Source: Pleurodeles waltl | Taxonomy: Eukaryota > Chordata > Amphibia > Caudata > Salamandridae | Length of the DNA: 64,000 bases | Reading direction: 5' to 3' | NCBI RefSeq assembly: GCF_031143425.1 | Contig: NC_090444.1 | Span: 1,312,741,324 to 1,312,805,323, forward strand | Part shown: piece after piece, positions 1 to 13,200 of the stretch | Numbering within the stretch: the first letter of the stretch is position 1 | Layout: each line of letters begins with the position of its first letter | Program-made: the position numbers and the translations under genes | Notes under the pieces: generated by a model | The model's database searches: none | Seen by the model: the letters and a program-made list of their open reading frames with translations, nothing else | What the model was told of the DNA's origin: nothing

Positions 1-2049
1 GAGGAGCAATAGACGCGCCATAATGCACCTTATGAAATACCTCTATCACACACATACAACACAAATGCACACACCACAGACACAAGCAAAAATACGTGCA
101 CACACGTCACAGACATATGCAACCACACCAAAACTAAAGTATTACAATATGCATCACCCTATGAGTTATTTTATTAAAGGCAAACATCGACTACCAGGCG
201 ATCTTTGTGAGCTGAAATAATTTTTTGGTGCAGATAAAAAAAAAATACACTGACTCATCTTAACAATCAACCTTGAATCCATCTACAAACATTGACAATT
301 TCACAAGAATAAATTTACTATCCCAACAAACGACTCCAGATTTTTAAATATTCCTGTCTTTGGGGCTAAAACAATGAAGGAAAGGCAAAACCAGATTTTA
401 GCTACAAAGTAATGTTCCAGTTTGATAGCAAAAAAGATGTGTTTTCAGGGCTTTCAATCAAGAGAATATGGCTTTTGATATCTCTGCAGGCAGAACCAGT
501 TCCATTGCTGCTAATTCACGGCCGAGAATGGACGGACCTCACATTTTGATTTCTTGACTTTTGACACTCCAAGAAGTAACTTACTGTCAGATTGCAAGTT
601 CTTTATGAGTTTATTTCATGCCAAAATGGGAAGTCAAAAAATTAGGTCCCATCCGATGACCAGTCATTCATAGGGTCCTAAATTAGATTGGGCTTTTAGT
701 TGGTGGACAATGTGTGGCTCTTCTATCTGGTGGCATGGGGTTTCTTGTGCTTGGACCACTAAGCAGTCTCACAGCTGTATGTTGAGGCCCTGACGTTTTT
801 GTAGCAGTTTTTTATGATACCTAGCTAGAGGTTCTTAGGAAACTCAAAACGGGTAGTATGATTCATGTTTAATTATGGGTGAAATTTATGTACCACACAA
901 TTATTTTTGTAGTTTTAGGTGGTAAATGCCAACACTTCCTACTACTTTATTCACCTATGTATTCATGGCTAGGGGGAGTTAATTCAAATTTCCTGATAAT
1001 TTGCCACTTGGCCAGCTTACTGTATCAATGAATCTCCATGATAAATAATTTAATGTGTGATGTTCCAGGATACATTTTAAATGTAAATAGTCTCTCATAC
1101 ATTTCAATGCAAGCATTCCATAGGATAAGGAAAACACATTGAACAACCTATAGCATGAGGTGAGAAAGAAATATTCCTCTGGGTGGAGTCAAAGCTCACT
1201 TTCTGCAAAATTCTAAACAATTGGTAACAGTAGGTATTGCAGACAGCTACTTTGTCAAGCCAGACCTAAAAATGAAATACAGCACTCTTAGAAAAGTGCA
1301 GTTGGAGTGTTAGGAATGGATGATTCCCCTGCTTAAGATGTTCCCCTTACCTTTCAACTATTACTCAGGTGATGCTTGGTGTGGTTACAGGTGCAGTTGT
1401 TTACGTCTTCACAGATGTTCTCTTTGGGAAAAGTAGTGCCAAAGACATTCATATGACTCTGTTTCTTCTACCCTCTGGCAAATTAGTCCACAATGACTAT
1501 GGGTATGACTATGCATAATTCATTTTGATTTAACCGGTAGAAATTTCTAATTAATTAAGAGCACTAGGTATTGTTCATTGTGGAATGTGTGCAACTCCTG
1601 AACCATAATGAAAAAATCTATGCATTGTTTTTGTTTCCTGTCATAAGGGTTGTGTTGTACAGGTTATTTACTGAACTGGAAACGTGATCAAAGCAAGGCT
1701 TTAAGTTACGAAGAAAGGCAATTATTTACCGTATTTTCCTTAAATAAATTGAATAGAATATACGTTTCATGGTAGTAATTGTTACCATAAAATGGCAGAA
1801 TATTGGTCCCCCAAAAACCAGCATAGGTTGTCTCATTTCTATGTTTTTCCAGTTTTCCTGCTTTGGCTGTGTTCTTTATGGCCTCCTGACTCTGTTCTGC
1901 TCTGTTTCCAGTGCAGGCCCCTGTTGCATTGCAGTCTCAGGACTTACACTAACTGTGTGATTGACAGCACAGAGACTGTGATACAGCCCAGTTTCAACCA
2001 CATGATTATTGACTTTATAGGCCCTGCACTGTCAATCACATTCTGTTGG
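1..2049. other. Intron 4 remainder, no gene seen
   Basis: This lies within the last intron of the protease on the minus strand. It is AT-rich sequence with a CA-rich start (about 40-130) and no splice-flanked GDSGGP exon on either strand. No coding sequence or transposon domain was recognised. Confidence 0.6.
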
Positions 2050-2209
2050 CAGTGGTGTAACAAAGGCCCCCCGCAGCTCCTGAGGTGAAGGGGGCCCCCT
2101 TCAGCACAGAACACTGTGCATGGGCGGCAGGCCCCTGACTGGTCCAGGGGGGAGAAGGCCCCCTCCAGGTACATTGCAGAGGCCCCCGTCATGTTTCGTT
2201 ACACTACTG
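2050..2209. mobile_element. hAT-type MITE, copy 1 (160 bp)
   Basis: Termini are CAGTGGTGTAAC and GTTACACTACTG, imperfect inverted repeats of the CAGNG type used by hAT elements. The flanks TCTGTTGG and TGTGGTGG match at 6 of 8 positions, as for an 8-bp target duplication. The interior is GC-rich (runs of GGCCCCC) unlike the surrounding DNA and has no coding capacity. A second copy of the same length lies at 36047-36206. Confidence 0.7.
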
Positions 2210-2757
2210 TGTGGTGGATGACATATGGTCTATGACTGGCATTGAAGCTTGACCAGCAGTGCTCTGATTCAGACTAAATGTCAATTCCAGGCTTGAACTC
2301 TCTTACACAGAGGTAGTATACCAATGCTATTAACAACTCATACAGCACATGTGTGATGGTCCCTGCGTGGGCCTCCAGCCTATCTCATATGTACAATTAA
2401 TTTTTCATCTTCTCATGAATGTCCGCAGATATGCAGCACAGGCATTGCTGCATGACTTTATACCAGCTGTCTCCAACCCTTCCTGTAGAGAGAGCTTCAT
2501 TCTGATCAATAAAACCTAACTTGAGATACTGATGGCTAAGCAACTTGTGTACTGGTACCAGACACTCCCACACCCAACTTCATTGATTTTAAGCCTAATG
2601 TCGATAGACCAGATATTATGGTTTGAACAAAATACCTTGACTAGGGGCTGCCATCATTGTCAGTGAGAACATGTTTTCTGGGAATGAATGAACATGTGTG
2701 CCTATGAATGGGATATAATTCTATGGGTGAAGGACAGCCTTCGCCACATGTACTTGT

Positions 2758-3456
2758 GGTACAGGACATACCTTCCACCATATGTGGCACAGTTACATAT
2801 ATTACAACATAAAGTCATTTTTTAAATGGGAGTAATTTAAACTGCAGAAAAATGTTCTGTATCAACGTTCATAATATGCAACATTTTTCTGCACATTAAA
2901 TTTCTCTCACTTAACATAAAGCCTGTATTTTTCAGTTATAAATATGGCACCATGTTTGTTAGCCACTATGAGCAAGATGCCTGCTGTGTGTAAAGAAAAC
3001 ATTTTGATATGGGAGAAAATTAAACTGAAGAGTTAACTATGTTTATATAGATTCCATAAAAGTCATCATTTAAATTTTCTCCCATGTCCACGTGTCACAT
3101 GCACAAACACCAGGCATCGTGCTCCTAGTGGCCAGTAGACACTGTGCCATATTTATAACAGACAAATACAGCCATCTGTTTAAATGGGAGTATTTTAAAG
3201 TTAAGAAACATGCTTCATAAAACATTAAGGGTTAATTGTCTTAATTGAAAGTGGAGAAAGACATTAAGACTGTTTCAAAGAAAGATTTTTCTTCAGTTTA
3301 AATCTTTCCCATTTAGAAGCATATGAATGTCCTTTTCGGTTAAATACGGCACAGTGTCTACTGGCCACTGGGAACAAGATGTCTGCAGTTTGTAAATGTG
3401 ACACTTTGAAGTGGGAGGAAGTTAAAGTGAAGAGTTAACTTTATCATTAAGGTAAC
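2758..3456. repeat. Cluster of direct and inverted repeat units
   Basis: A unit of about 120 bp containing a TATGGCACAGTGT-like segment, a (T)GGCCACT segment and a GGGAGAAAATTAAA-like end occurs forward near 2925-3050, inverted near 3070-3200 and forward again near 3300-3450. A partial inverted-type copy lies near 2760-2850. Copies are diverged. This may be a foldback element or successive insertions of one MITE family. No coding potential. Confidence 0.5.
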
Positions 3457-4123
3457 TTTTCATTTTTATTTTCTCTAATTTTGAAAGCTTTCAGAAACAT
3501 CATTTTGTCCTCAGCTTCAGTACTGAGTTGACAATGACTTTTAGTTAAGTGTTAAATTCCTCAGACCTTCTGGTCTTCACTGCTGTGTCACAGCCTGGGT
3601 CGTGAAACTGAGTGAGCACTGCTCATTAGCAGGGCCTGTTATCTGCAGCCTGATGCTAATATAGACCTGTAGCCCACTACAGTGGCAAGCAGGCCTTTAA
3701 TGGCTGGTATAACCCAGTTATGGCGAGCTGTAAGGCTATTGTAACAGTCCGCCCCTAAAGGGCAGAATGTTCTAAGTAGCAAAACAATGGCTTCATGGAG
3801 CCTGATGGGGTTGAAATCCCCTAGGGCTCCTTGAGGCCATTGTTCACAGCAAAATATGTGAAAGGGAAACATTGGAATGTTGATGCACTGGGCTTCTACC
3901 AGCCAATGTCCTCAATGGAGTTCTCACCATTCCAGTGTTCTATAAGGTAAACTAAACACAACCTTCCCTTAACTTCAAAAGGATACGCTGGTTGGAGACA
4001 CTTGCTTTATACCGTCAGAGTGAGCGTCATACAAACTCCCTTCATGGCCAAGTCAGTCCTGCTGTAAAGTGTAACATGAGGGACTGGCATGCATATATGA
4101 GCAGGGACAGCTGTTAATCTTAC
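3457..4123. other. Intron 4 start, no other feature
   Basis: Intronic sequence directly downstream of protease exon 4 on the minus strand. It begins with the splice donor at 4122-4123. No gene or clear repeat was seen. Confidence 0.5.
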
Positions 4124-4260
4124 CTGACAAGTGCTCTGACCTCCCTGCATGAACCCAGAGCACATCATATTGTTTGTGTAGTCGTACGGATAGGCATGCT
4201 GACAGTCTGCAGTGGAGATAATCGGCTGATTCAGGCACTGAAGAGCATTTGCATTAACCA
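4124..4260 (-). CDS. Protease exon 4 (specificity-pocket segment)
   Basis: The acceptor is CCTTTCAG|TGGTT and the donor TGTCAG|GTAAGA; the length of 137 nt equals the usual trypsin exon 4 as I recall it. It encodes [12 protein letters not shown] through [11 protein letters not shown] and ends in phase 0 just before the expected GDSGGP exon. In trypsins the corresponding end is GGKDSCQ. Here the Asp189 position is Ser (codon AGC at 4133-4135) and position 190 is Thr, a pocket more like chymotrypsin at residue 189. Confidence 0.93.
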
Positions 4261-7200
4261 CTGAAAGGAGAAGACAACAAAATGTATTTATGTTTTCAAA
4301 GCAGCAGCATTTTTCCTTGACACCAGAAACACAGAAACACTAAACAATCCATGCAATGAAGTAGTAATGTTGGAAAGTGCTAAGAATGATTCATGCTGAA
4401 TAATAACTTGTTGTTCACATACCACTCCATACCTCAGCCTTTACTGTTTCTATGCACTGAAAATAACAGGTGGTACTTTACACAGTTTGTTGCTCCTCAA
4501 TCATCCTCTGAAGTATGAAAGGCTGAGTTGGTACATCCTAGATTTAAGTTCATGACCTATGGGTGAAACCAGATGACAGCAGAGAGTGCTAAACTTTCTT
4601 AGTCATCCTTCTGTTGTCTTTAAGTCACTTATGGGATGGAAAAAAGGTAGTAAACATGCCGCACACACCATACATTCACACTGGGTACGCTGTTGTACAT
4701 CACTGTATGACATTAATGACAGTTGGTCAGAGAGATGGTGGAGTGAGGTTGAATTCAAGGAGAGGTGTTTTAATAAAATCATGAAAGTGAAAAGCCAAGG
4801 GGTAGCCCTAATTTTGCTTGGAAGGGCACTGTAGTGGAGGGGTGTGAGAAGTTAAAAAAAACAGAACAGTGATTAGGCACAGTGTGAGTTGGTGAAAGAT
4901 GAGTCAATGAAGTTGGTTAGGGAGTTCTGGAGAGGTAGAGAGCAATAGCACTATGTGTTCATTTGAAGCCTTAAAGTAAGAAGCCTTCACACATTAATCA
5001 ACATGAGGACACCATATTACACACAGATTATCCAATATTTCTTTTTTGCTGTCCTTTATTCTCATATTTGTTTACCAGTTCATGATGTTTATGTTTTGAT
5101 GTTCTTTGAATCGAAAGAGTGATATCCTTCAAAAAAAGCACTTCTTTCACATAAGATAAAGGCCATCACTCTCCTGCCAATTTTCATTTATTGGATCCTT
5201 TTTCAATCTGGATGGCCATAGAATGGAAGGGGATGGAATGAAAACTATTCTACACATATGTTTGCGCTTACTCTACTCCTGCGCAATTGCAGACTCCAGT
5301 ACATATTCCATCCTTGGACCACAGTACACAGAAGTTCTTGATCCCCAACTCTCTCTACTGTCTATGCAAAAGGATGTCACCTACTCATACAAAAGCACCA
5401 AGGCAAAGTGAGGGCACACCGGCAAACTATCATGGTAAGTCTGTAAAGCAATCTATAATACAGCCTCCCTCTATTACTGATTAAACCCAGAGTATGGCAT
5501 GCAGAGATTAATTATATTTACTGCAGGTTTACAAGCAATTAATTTGAGGTTCTTCTTTTTAAGGGGTGCGGACCCTCATCCACCTAGGTGGCATGCCTCT
5601 TCCTAGGATGCGCTCCTCACCCAGGATAGGTTCATTTATCCAAGGTAAGCTCATAAGCAGGAGCTTTCTGCAGTAGACTTGGTGGATCCACAGTCTTCAA
5701 GCAGAGAGGTTCTACTGATATTGGAACAATTGCAAGTTATACCTCAATAGGTTGCAGAGATATCTGTACTAATTTAAAATTACCTTTTAGTTTACTAATC
5801 GTTGTTATTGAAGTTTCCTTATAGTAAGATTAAAAACACCAGGGATATTTATTTTTGCCTGAATTCACATTTTGGTTGACATGTTTCAACCAATCTCAGA
5901 GCCAATCCACAGTCTATTGCCTTCTTAAGGACCAGGAACCAAGATTATTATGTGTTTAACAATGACCTATCCTTGTGGGTATGTTTGTGAAGTGGTATCC
6001 AAGAAGGGGATGTGCTTAAATAAAGACATATCAAAACTGTAATGGTTGTCTAGTTACTGATTCTGAATAATTGTGATGTTTAGATATGTCTGTAATACTA
6101 CCTTGCTTCCATGATATAAATAGAAAATGGTTTGTATTAACAATGTCTTTCACAGTGTGAATTATCGTGTTGCTGTTTGTCAACTGTGCATGTGATTGCT
6201 GGAGACTAAAGTGAATCAGGTAGCTGAATTTTTTAGGATAGTTTATAATGTGCATATATCGGACATTAGATTATTAGTGTCAAATTGATATATTAAGGTG
6301 TGATATATGTTATCTAATCAATGGACTATCTCATTTATAAGTGCTTGAACATAGCAAACAATACTAGTGGGATTCGTGTGAGAAAAAGTATTGTCTTTGG
6401 TTAGATGGTTATGGATTTTATATTTAGGAGCACCGAATTAATGGGGTTATTATTAGTAACAGGGGCACTAGTGACTTGAAGCAATACATTTATGCAGCTC
6501 AGCATAAACTGTTGCAGGTGAACACCTAATTAATACCCCCATATATTGGTCTGTATTGTATAAATCAGTTTCCATCCTTTTTGTAATAGTATATTATTGT
6601 CTGTATCAGTCTAAGACTAACCATATCAACTCATCCTCACTGTGGCCTTTCTTCAAGAAATGGGATATCATTTTTGTGGCTGCTCAAGTTAAAGTTAGAG
6701 CCATGTCTGCCTATTCATATTTTTGCCATTCTTGTTGTCATCCCTTCATAAAAAAATTACATGAGCATTTATTGAGGAGGATGACATATTCCCTCATGCA
6801 ATTTTCGTGCTGAAGCAGCTCCCTCAAGGCCCTCATGCACAGACCAATTATTTTTGCAGTTCTTGTTAATTTACTTACATTACAATTGACACAAAATGGC
6901 TACTGAACTGAGATAAACATGACATGTAGACAAGGTTTGGCTCCGTGCCTTCCTAGAACTTGTGTGTATAAGCAGATCCCTCAAATTACAGCCTCTTTTG
7001 GAGGCAAACACGGATTTATGAATGTGTAAGGTTTCTGTATTTAGAATATGTCAATTCATTTTTATAATTATTCAACATAATTATGAGACTGGTGTTGCAA
7101 AAACACTCTTGTACATTTAGCTCAGTCTCCATAGGCTTGCCCAACCCAGGCCATCAGCACAACTCTTTGCAATTCCCTAGAAATCAGAAATCTTGCACAC

Positions 7201-10200
7201 AAATTACCTCAAGGAACCTTCTTTCAATTAAAAGAAAGTTCCGATGGTCAACCGTTGTGACTTTGCATTAGTCTCCTTTTTTTGACCCCTCCGTGGGTGT
7301 TCATGTTTTACCACTCGTAAGATGAATCTCTTCCAATCCAGTCTTAGAGGGATGTCACTTAATGAGGAATAATGAGAATCCTCAAGTTCTTCACAATACT
7401 TTCTGGTGTTTTGGAGGATACCCATTGCAGAAGGCTGAAAATGCTAGATATCAGTGGCTCCATTGCCGACCAGAAGCATCTGTGACTTTATTGAAATTAA
7501 CTTCTAAAAATAATATCCCATTTTTCTAGGGAAGTCGGATAAGTGCAAAACAGCTGACAAGAGAAATGGGTAGGCAAAGATTTAAGTTAAAAATAACTTC
7601 TGCATCATACACGTAATCCACGTAATCTGTAAAGGCTAACCTTTGGGAGTCTGTGGATCACAAATACACATTAGAAAAGAAAAGGGAAAGTTCAAAGCCC
7701 GGTTGAATGGCAACAAAAATATTGATAAGCATTATATAATTGCCATAGGAATCAATTAATCCAAACAAGAGCAGTAACTACATCTTCCCAACAATAGTAC
7801 ACTCACAATCCACCCAAATTTAAAGACCACTAAAACACTCACAAGAGCTGTTGCTGTCTCTTTACCTGACCTGAACCCCAAACACATTCAGAATGTTATG
7901 TATCCTCGTTTACTCTGTGAACATTGGATTGGGGTACAATTTTGTGGCCACACTTGTAACCTTTGGAAGGTACATTTTATTGAGCGTTTTGGAATGTTAC
8001 ATAGTGATGCATTTATGCTGCAAACTATCATTATGTATTTCTTGAAGCATAATTTTTTCTCTCATTTTATCTTTGACAAATTCTGTAGCAGACAATGGGA
8101 AGCGCAATACATTTTAATATTTCTCAGCATTATTTGGAGGTACTTGCATCGCCTTGTGAGCAGAATATTATAACTATAACACAAAAGATTGAGTCTACAA
8201 TAAGGGAAGCAGAATTACCAGAACTTGTATGGTCTACAGCCATGGTCTGTCTCAATAGAGGGCCCCTTATTACGACTCCCTGATCAAGCAACAGCACTGT
8301 TATGGTTAGAGCAGTGGCAGGTTTTGACATTTTAAACTAGTGGAGTGTAAACACTTGCCCCATAGTGCACAGAGAATGCAGGCTTGTGAGAAGGCTCAGT
8401 ATGTTCTCTCTCAAGGAAAAACATTAAAATTGAAGGCATCATTGTGTACTTTAGATCACCTTGTCCTACAAATTACTGAAACCTTCCAAGTTGTAAAGGC
8501 AATTCTGTGTGCCTACGCTTGAAATACCCAGAGTAGCAAATCACCCATACAAACATACCATTTGGACTCACAATACCAAACATAGGACAGCCAGAATTCA
8601 AGGCGGATAATTAAAAATGTTAGGGACTTCAACAAATACACATTCAACAATTAGTGACAAACTCCCCATGATCATATTTTCTAAAACACAGTAAATACAA
8701 GATTCACAGCTGTAAGGAAAATTCACAAAGACTGCATACAGACAGGGAAAGAGACATGAACACTTTCTTTGCTCCTACAGTTCCCTGTCATAACCAGATT
8801 GCACAGCTAGAATGTGTTGCCACCACTAAGCTTCTACGAGCACACAAGCACACACTCACTAGTCAGTCAGTCAATGATCTTTATTCGGTCTAAAACGTGA
8901 TCATAAAAGCACAAGATAAAAACACATTTACAAACATTCATAGGCATAATCAATAATTCATTTCATACAATTACAAATAATAAATAATAAGTCTTGAGTA
9001 ACAGCAGGCAATCTTATTGAACAGATTTAAAACTGATAATTTATAAAGCGTCTCTCCTTTTTAATTTTATTGCAGAGGAAATATAATTAATCACAACAAA
9101 ACAGGTCGTTGGGGAAGCTAAACATTGTAAAACAGACAGCCTCTCCTGGTGTGAGGTAAAGTGCATATGAGATCAATTTGAGCATAGAAATCGGAGCCTT
9201 AAAGTGCGATACAGGGTGCAAAAATGCATAAAGCGCGTTGTAGATTGGGAGGAGGCAGCATTCCACGGACAGCATGGGAGGGAAGACAACCAAAGGCCAG
9301 ATGTACGTAGATACAATTTTGCATTTCCTAAATAGCAACTTCATAGAAATCGCTATTTAGGAAATGCAAAATTCTATGTGCCAAGATACCTATTTCCTAA
9401 AAGCGATTCCTACACAGTAGAAAACGCTATTAGAAAATCGCAAATAAGAAATCCCATGCCATTTGTGACAATGGGTCGGTTTTGCATTTCCCAAATAACG
9501 AGTTTCCATTAGGAAATCGCTATGTGGGAAATGCAAAACCAAGGATGGCTATAGGCAAGAGGCCCCCCGAAATGCACCCCAAAAATAGTGGTGTAGAGCC
9601 AGTTTAGAAAAAAGCAGTTTGGAAATGCTTTGTATATCTGAATAGGAATCGTAAATAGATAATCCTTATTTGTGATTTCATAATCAGAGGATTGCAAATT
9701 GTGATTTCTTCTCAGTAGAAATCGCAATTTGCAACTCCCTAAAAGGCTCTGTACATCTAAAAAGCCCATTTTGGATTTCTTAACGGCCTGAAATAGTGAT
9801 TCTGACCATTATGAAATGCAAAATGGCTTTGTACAACTGGCCCCAAGTGCCTGTCAAGGGGAATAAGATCAAAAAGTGGGCCGTGTTTAATCTTAACCTT
9901 CTTAGATAAAATCTATGTTCAGGATTCAGAACCCATGTCAAATATGGTTCCATCCCTGATGTAGTGGAGATTGGCATGTATCTAAGAACAGAGGCCACGT
10001 CTCATAACTTAACTATTCTAGCCTCCTTACTGTTGTTGGCCATTTCCTTGGATTTAGTGCTCATAGATCCTACATAGTCTAAAATAAGGCTCAGACACAA
10101 GTTGTTAAAAGTAGTCTTAACATAAGCTGACCATGGAATAGCAAGCATATTGTTTAAATTCTGACAATCTCCCACGCCCTTCCAGAAAAAACAGTCTTGG

Positions 10201-13200
10201 GAGTACCTCATAATATTAACCACTGCTTTAAAGGGGCCAATCTACATTGGTCCTCCAAAAAGTCCATACCCAGTTCTAGGTGTGAAATGAAGCTTGGGGT
10301 GGTTTTGGAGATTCTAGACTGATGAAGCACAAAAGGCCAATGGAGGAAAGGACAATGTACACTGACTTTGATTTAAATGCTTCCTTATGATGAGTTGACT
10401 CAGAGGGTCGGTGGTACGTATGTTAGAAAGGGTTGAGCTGTTTGTTTTGGTCTTCACATCCAAATCATTTGGCAGGAGTGCACAGGACCTTTGTACTACC
10501 CATGCATTCACTTTATGTCTTGTGTCTCTTAGGTGATTTTTTTAATATACACTTGTATGCACATAATATCCCCATTGACAGCAAACAATGTAAAAATGTG
10601 AGCCAAGCAGAACAGTTTGCCCAAACATATCATTTTAGAAAAATAAAATCTCTTTCCAATTTGTGAGGAACTTGCACACAGGAACACTTACTAAAAAGAC
10701 AGTAGCTACAATTGCACTGTAATTATTCACCTTGTACCCCAGCAAGCTCTTATCAGAAGTTGTAATGCAAATATCTCTTCTTCACAAAGAAGATGCATGT
10801 GGGTATTCCAATATTGCACATCGAAACGCCACCTCCCTTTTTGCAATTAAAACGCTCCTGCTGGAGCACTGGATCCCTAGACATTTCCCCAGTTTTTCTA
10901 CTCTGTGTCAAATCTGTTTACCACAGTGTGAGGAGCCCTCTCATTAGGACATGCCTGTCAGAAGTCAGAATAGGCCTTGGGACAGACCTTTTGTCGCGCT
11001 GCTCTGTCCTGAATTCTGAAAGGGTATGGGGCAACTTTGCTGAAAACATGTCAAATACATTAGGGTAATGCTGAACATAAAGACGTGGTGCACAGGGGTG
11101 TTGTCCCAAAGTCCTGCTCAGGGCACAAGGCTGCAGTGCTAGGGGTTTGTTTTATGTGCTCGGGTACCACTAGGAAAATGACATAATATTTTGTCGGTGA
11201 CTTGAGCAAGGGGTCTATTCTGTATCCCAGAACATTATGCCAATGTACCGCTGAGTGGGCTTAAATGCTGTGCCATGAATGTTGAGAGTAAAATGGCAGT
11301 GTTCTTTTGCTTAACATGCCTTGGTGGGCTCAATGCCTTATCCCATTTCTGCTCTGCTTAGAGGCAGGCTCTTGAAAGTTAAACAAAGATTTGAAACCTC
11401 ATCTCGTTTTATTTGAGTACTATGGTAACACTCCTTCTGACTGTAGCATGTCTCAACTGTTTACTTCTTAGTTCCACTACTAATTTCAAACATTTTAGAG
11501 GTTTGAAGCCATGGCCAGGCAGCATGAGTGCTGTATAAAAGTCAGCATGGCTAAATCCAATAGGACTAGTATTTGCAGTGTAGCAAAATGCATCCTTTTG
11601 CATGATCACCCCCATTTTGTGGACTAATGCTGGTATTTTTGTCAGACTCTGTTGACTGAGACTTTGCTAACCAGGTTCCAGTGCATGTGTTGTGACCTGT
11701 GCACTGAAACATGTCAAACTGGCAATACTCCCAATGGTATGTTTGCCATACCTATATGTCACTAGTAAATGGTACAAAGTATACACAAGGACTGTAAGTA
11801 AGCCTACTACTATTAACTGTCTGTGCAGTTTTAAAACTGCAATTTCAACCTGTCAAAATCACTCCTTTTGCCAAGCCTAAAAACCTTGTTTCAAATATTA
11901 ATAAGTTACCCCTAAGTAGGCCTTAATGCCAAATAAGGCAAGTTTCATGATATCTGAAATTAGAACGTGTAAAGGTTTAATGTAAAACATGTCTTTACAG
12001 TGACACGGTCTCAAAGGGTACTTTCAAAGTAGCAGCGTTAGCCATTCCATAGGAAAGCAGTGTGATATAATAATAAAACTAAATAAAGTTATCTTTAGCT
12101 AGGAAATATAAGCATTACAAACCCAAATTGTTGGTAAAGATGAATTTGTACTAAATATTTTACAAAAGGTACTTTTAAAATGTAACCTTGTATCTGCCTA
12201 GAGCCTCCAGAAGCCCTTTTGCATAACCTTCGAACTGTCACCCAGGAGCTGAATAGCTCCTTGATAAGGTGTGAATTTGCATCCAGAGCTGAGACATAAG
12301 CTTTGGGGGTGGGAGGGAAGATTCCCTCTTCCTCTGACAGGATGACCATTTGGGCAGTGCCCAAGAACTTAATTAACTTCAGGCATGCCTACCCTGTCAC
12401 AGACTGATATAGCTAACACCTGGGCCTCCCCCATGATTTTCCTCTTAGTCAACCAGGCAACAATCCCAGTGGGAGAAGAGTTGAGCCCAGAACCAGTTTT
12501 GAGTGACCACAGAGGAGGGACTGCTCATTTCACTCACCGCAACTATAGGGTAGGCAAAAGAGCTCTGTACAGGAGAAGACAAATTCTGTCATGTTTGTAG
12601 AGAGGCACTGAAGAGTTGTTTGCAATCTGGCACACAAACTACTTCCAAAGTGGGTAAGGTTTCCACTGGGAGCTTATCCCCTGTTGTTTGGGAGGGGCCA
12701 GGAGTCACCAACACCAATAGGCTAATAGCAGGCATAAATCCACATTCAGAACATTACTATACCTGTGGAAGACTGAAGGTCTGCACCTTCTGTTGAGACC
12801 TGTGAGGTGAATACTAAGGACTTGACATGCCCCTACTTGTCTCCAGGGCAACCAAGTGGACTCAGTTGGCTGACCTCCTGTTAAGCTACAGGGACATAAA
12901 ATCTGCAAGACACCCTCTTCCCTGGATGAGCCCAGGGAACAGTTCAACTGGACCTGCCCTGGACTCTGATGGTGACTTCTGCTGGAGTGGGTCATGAACC
13001 CCAAGTGCTGTTCCTTAGGTCCTGGAACCGTTGGCTGGTCAGGATGCACACCTCCTTCCTAATCCCAAAACCTGGAGCTTAGAAATGTTTTGCTAACTTT
13101 TTTCCTGGATATCCATCGAGAGATTGTGTCTAACCTGCCAGCTGATTCACTGAAGGTGCATCACTGGTGGGCCTGACTTTGCAACAGCTCCTGCTACATT

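Noticed and set aside
1..4123. Search for protease exon 5 (GDSGGP) downstream of exon 4
   Set aside because: No minus-strand segment encoding GDSGGP after a splice acceptor was found, so the exon is taken to lie off the left edge.
12705..13049. 114-codon minus-strand frame in intron 3
   Set aside because: No recognisable domain; lies in probable dispersed-repeat DNA and lacks splice support.
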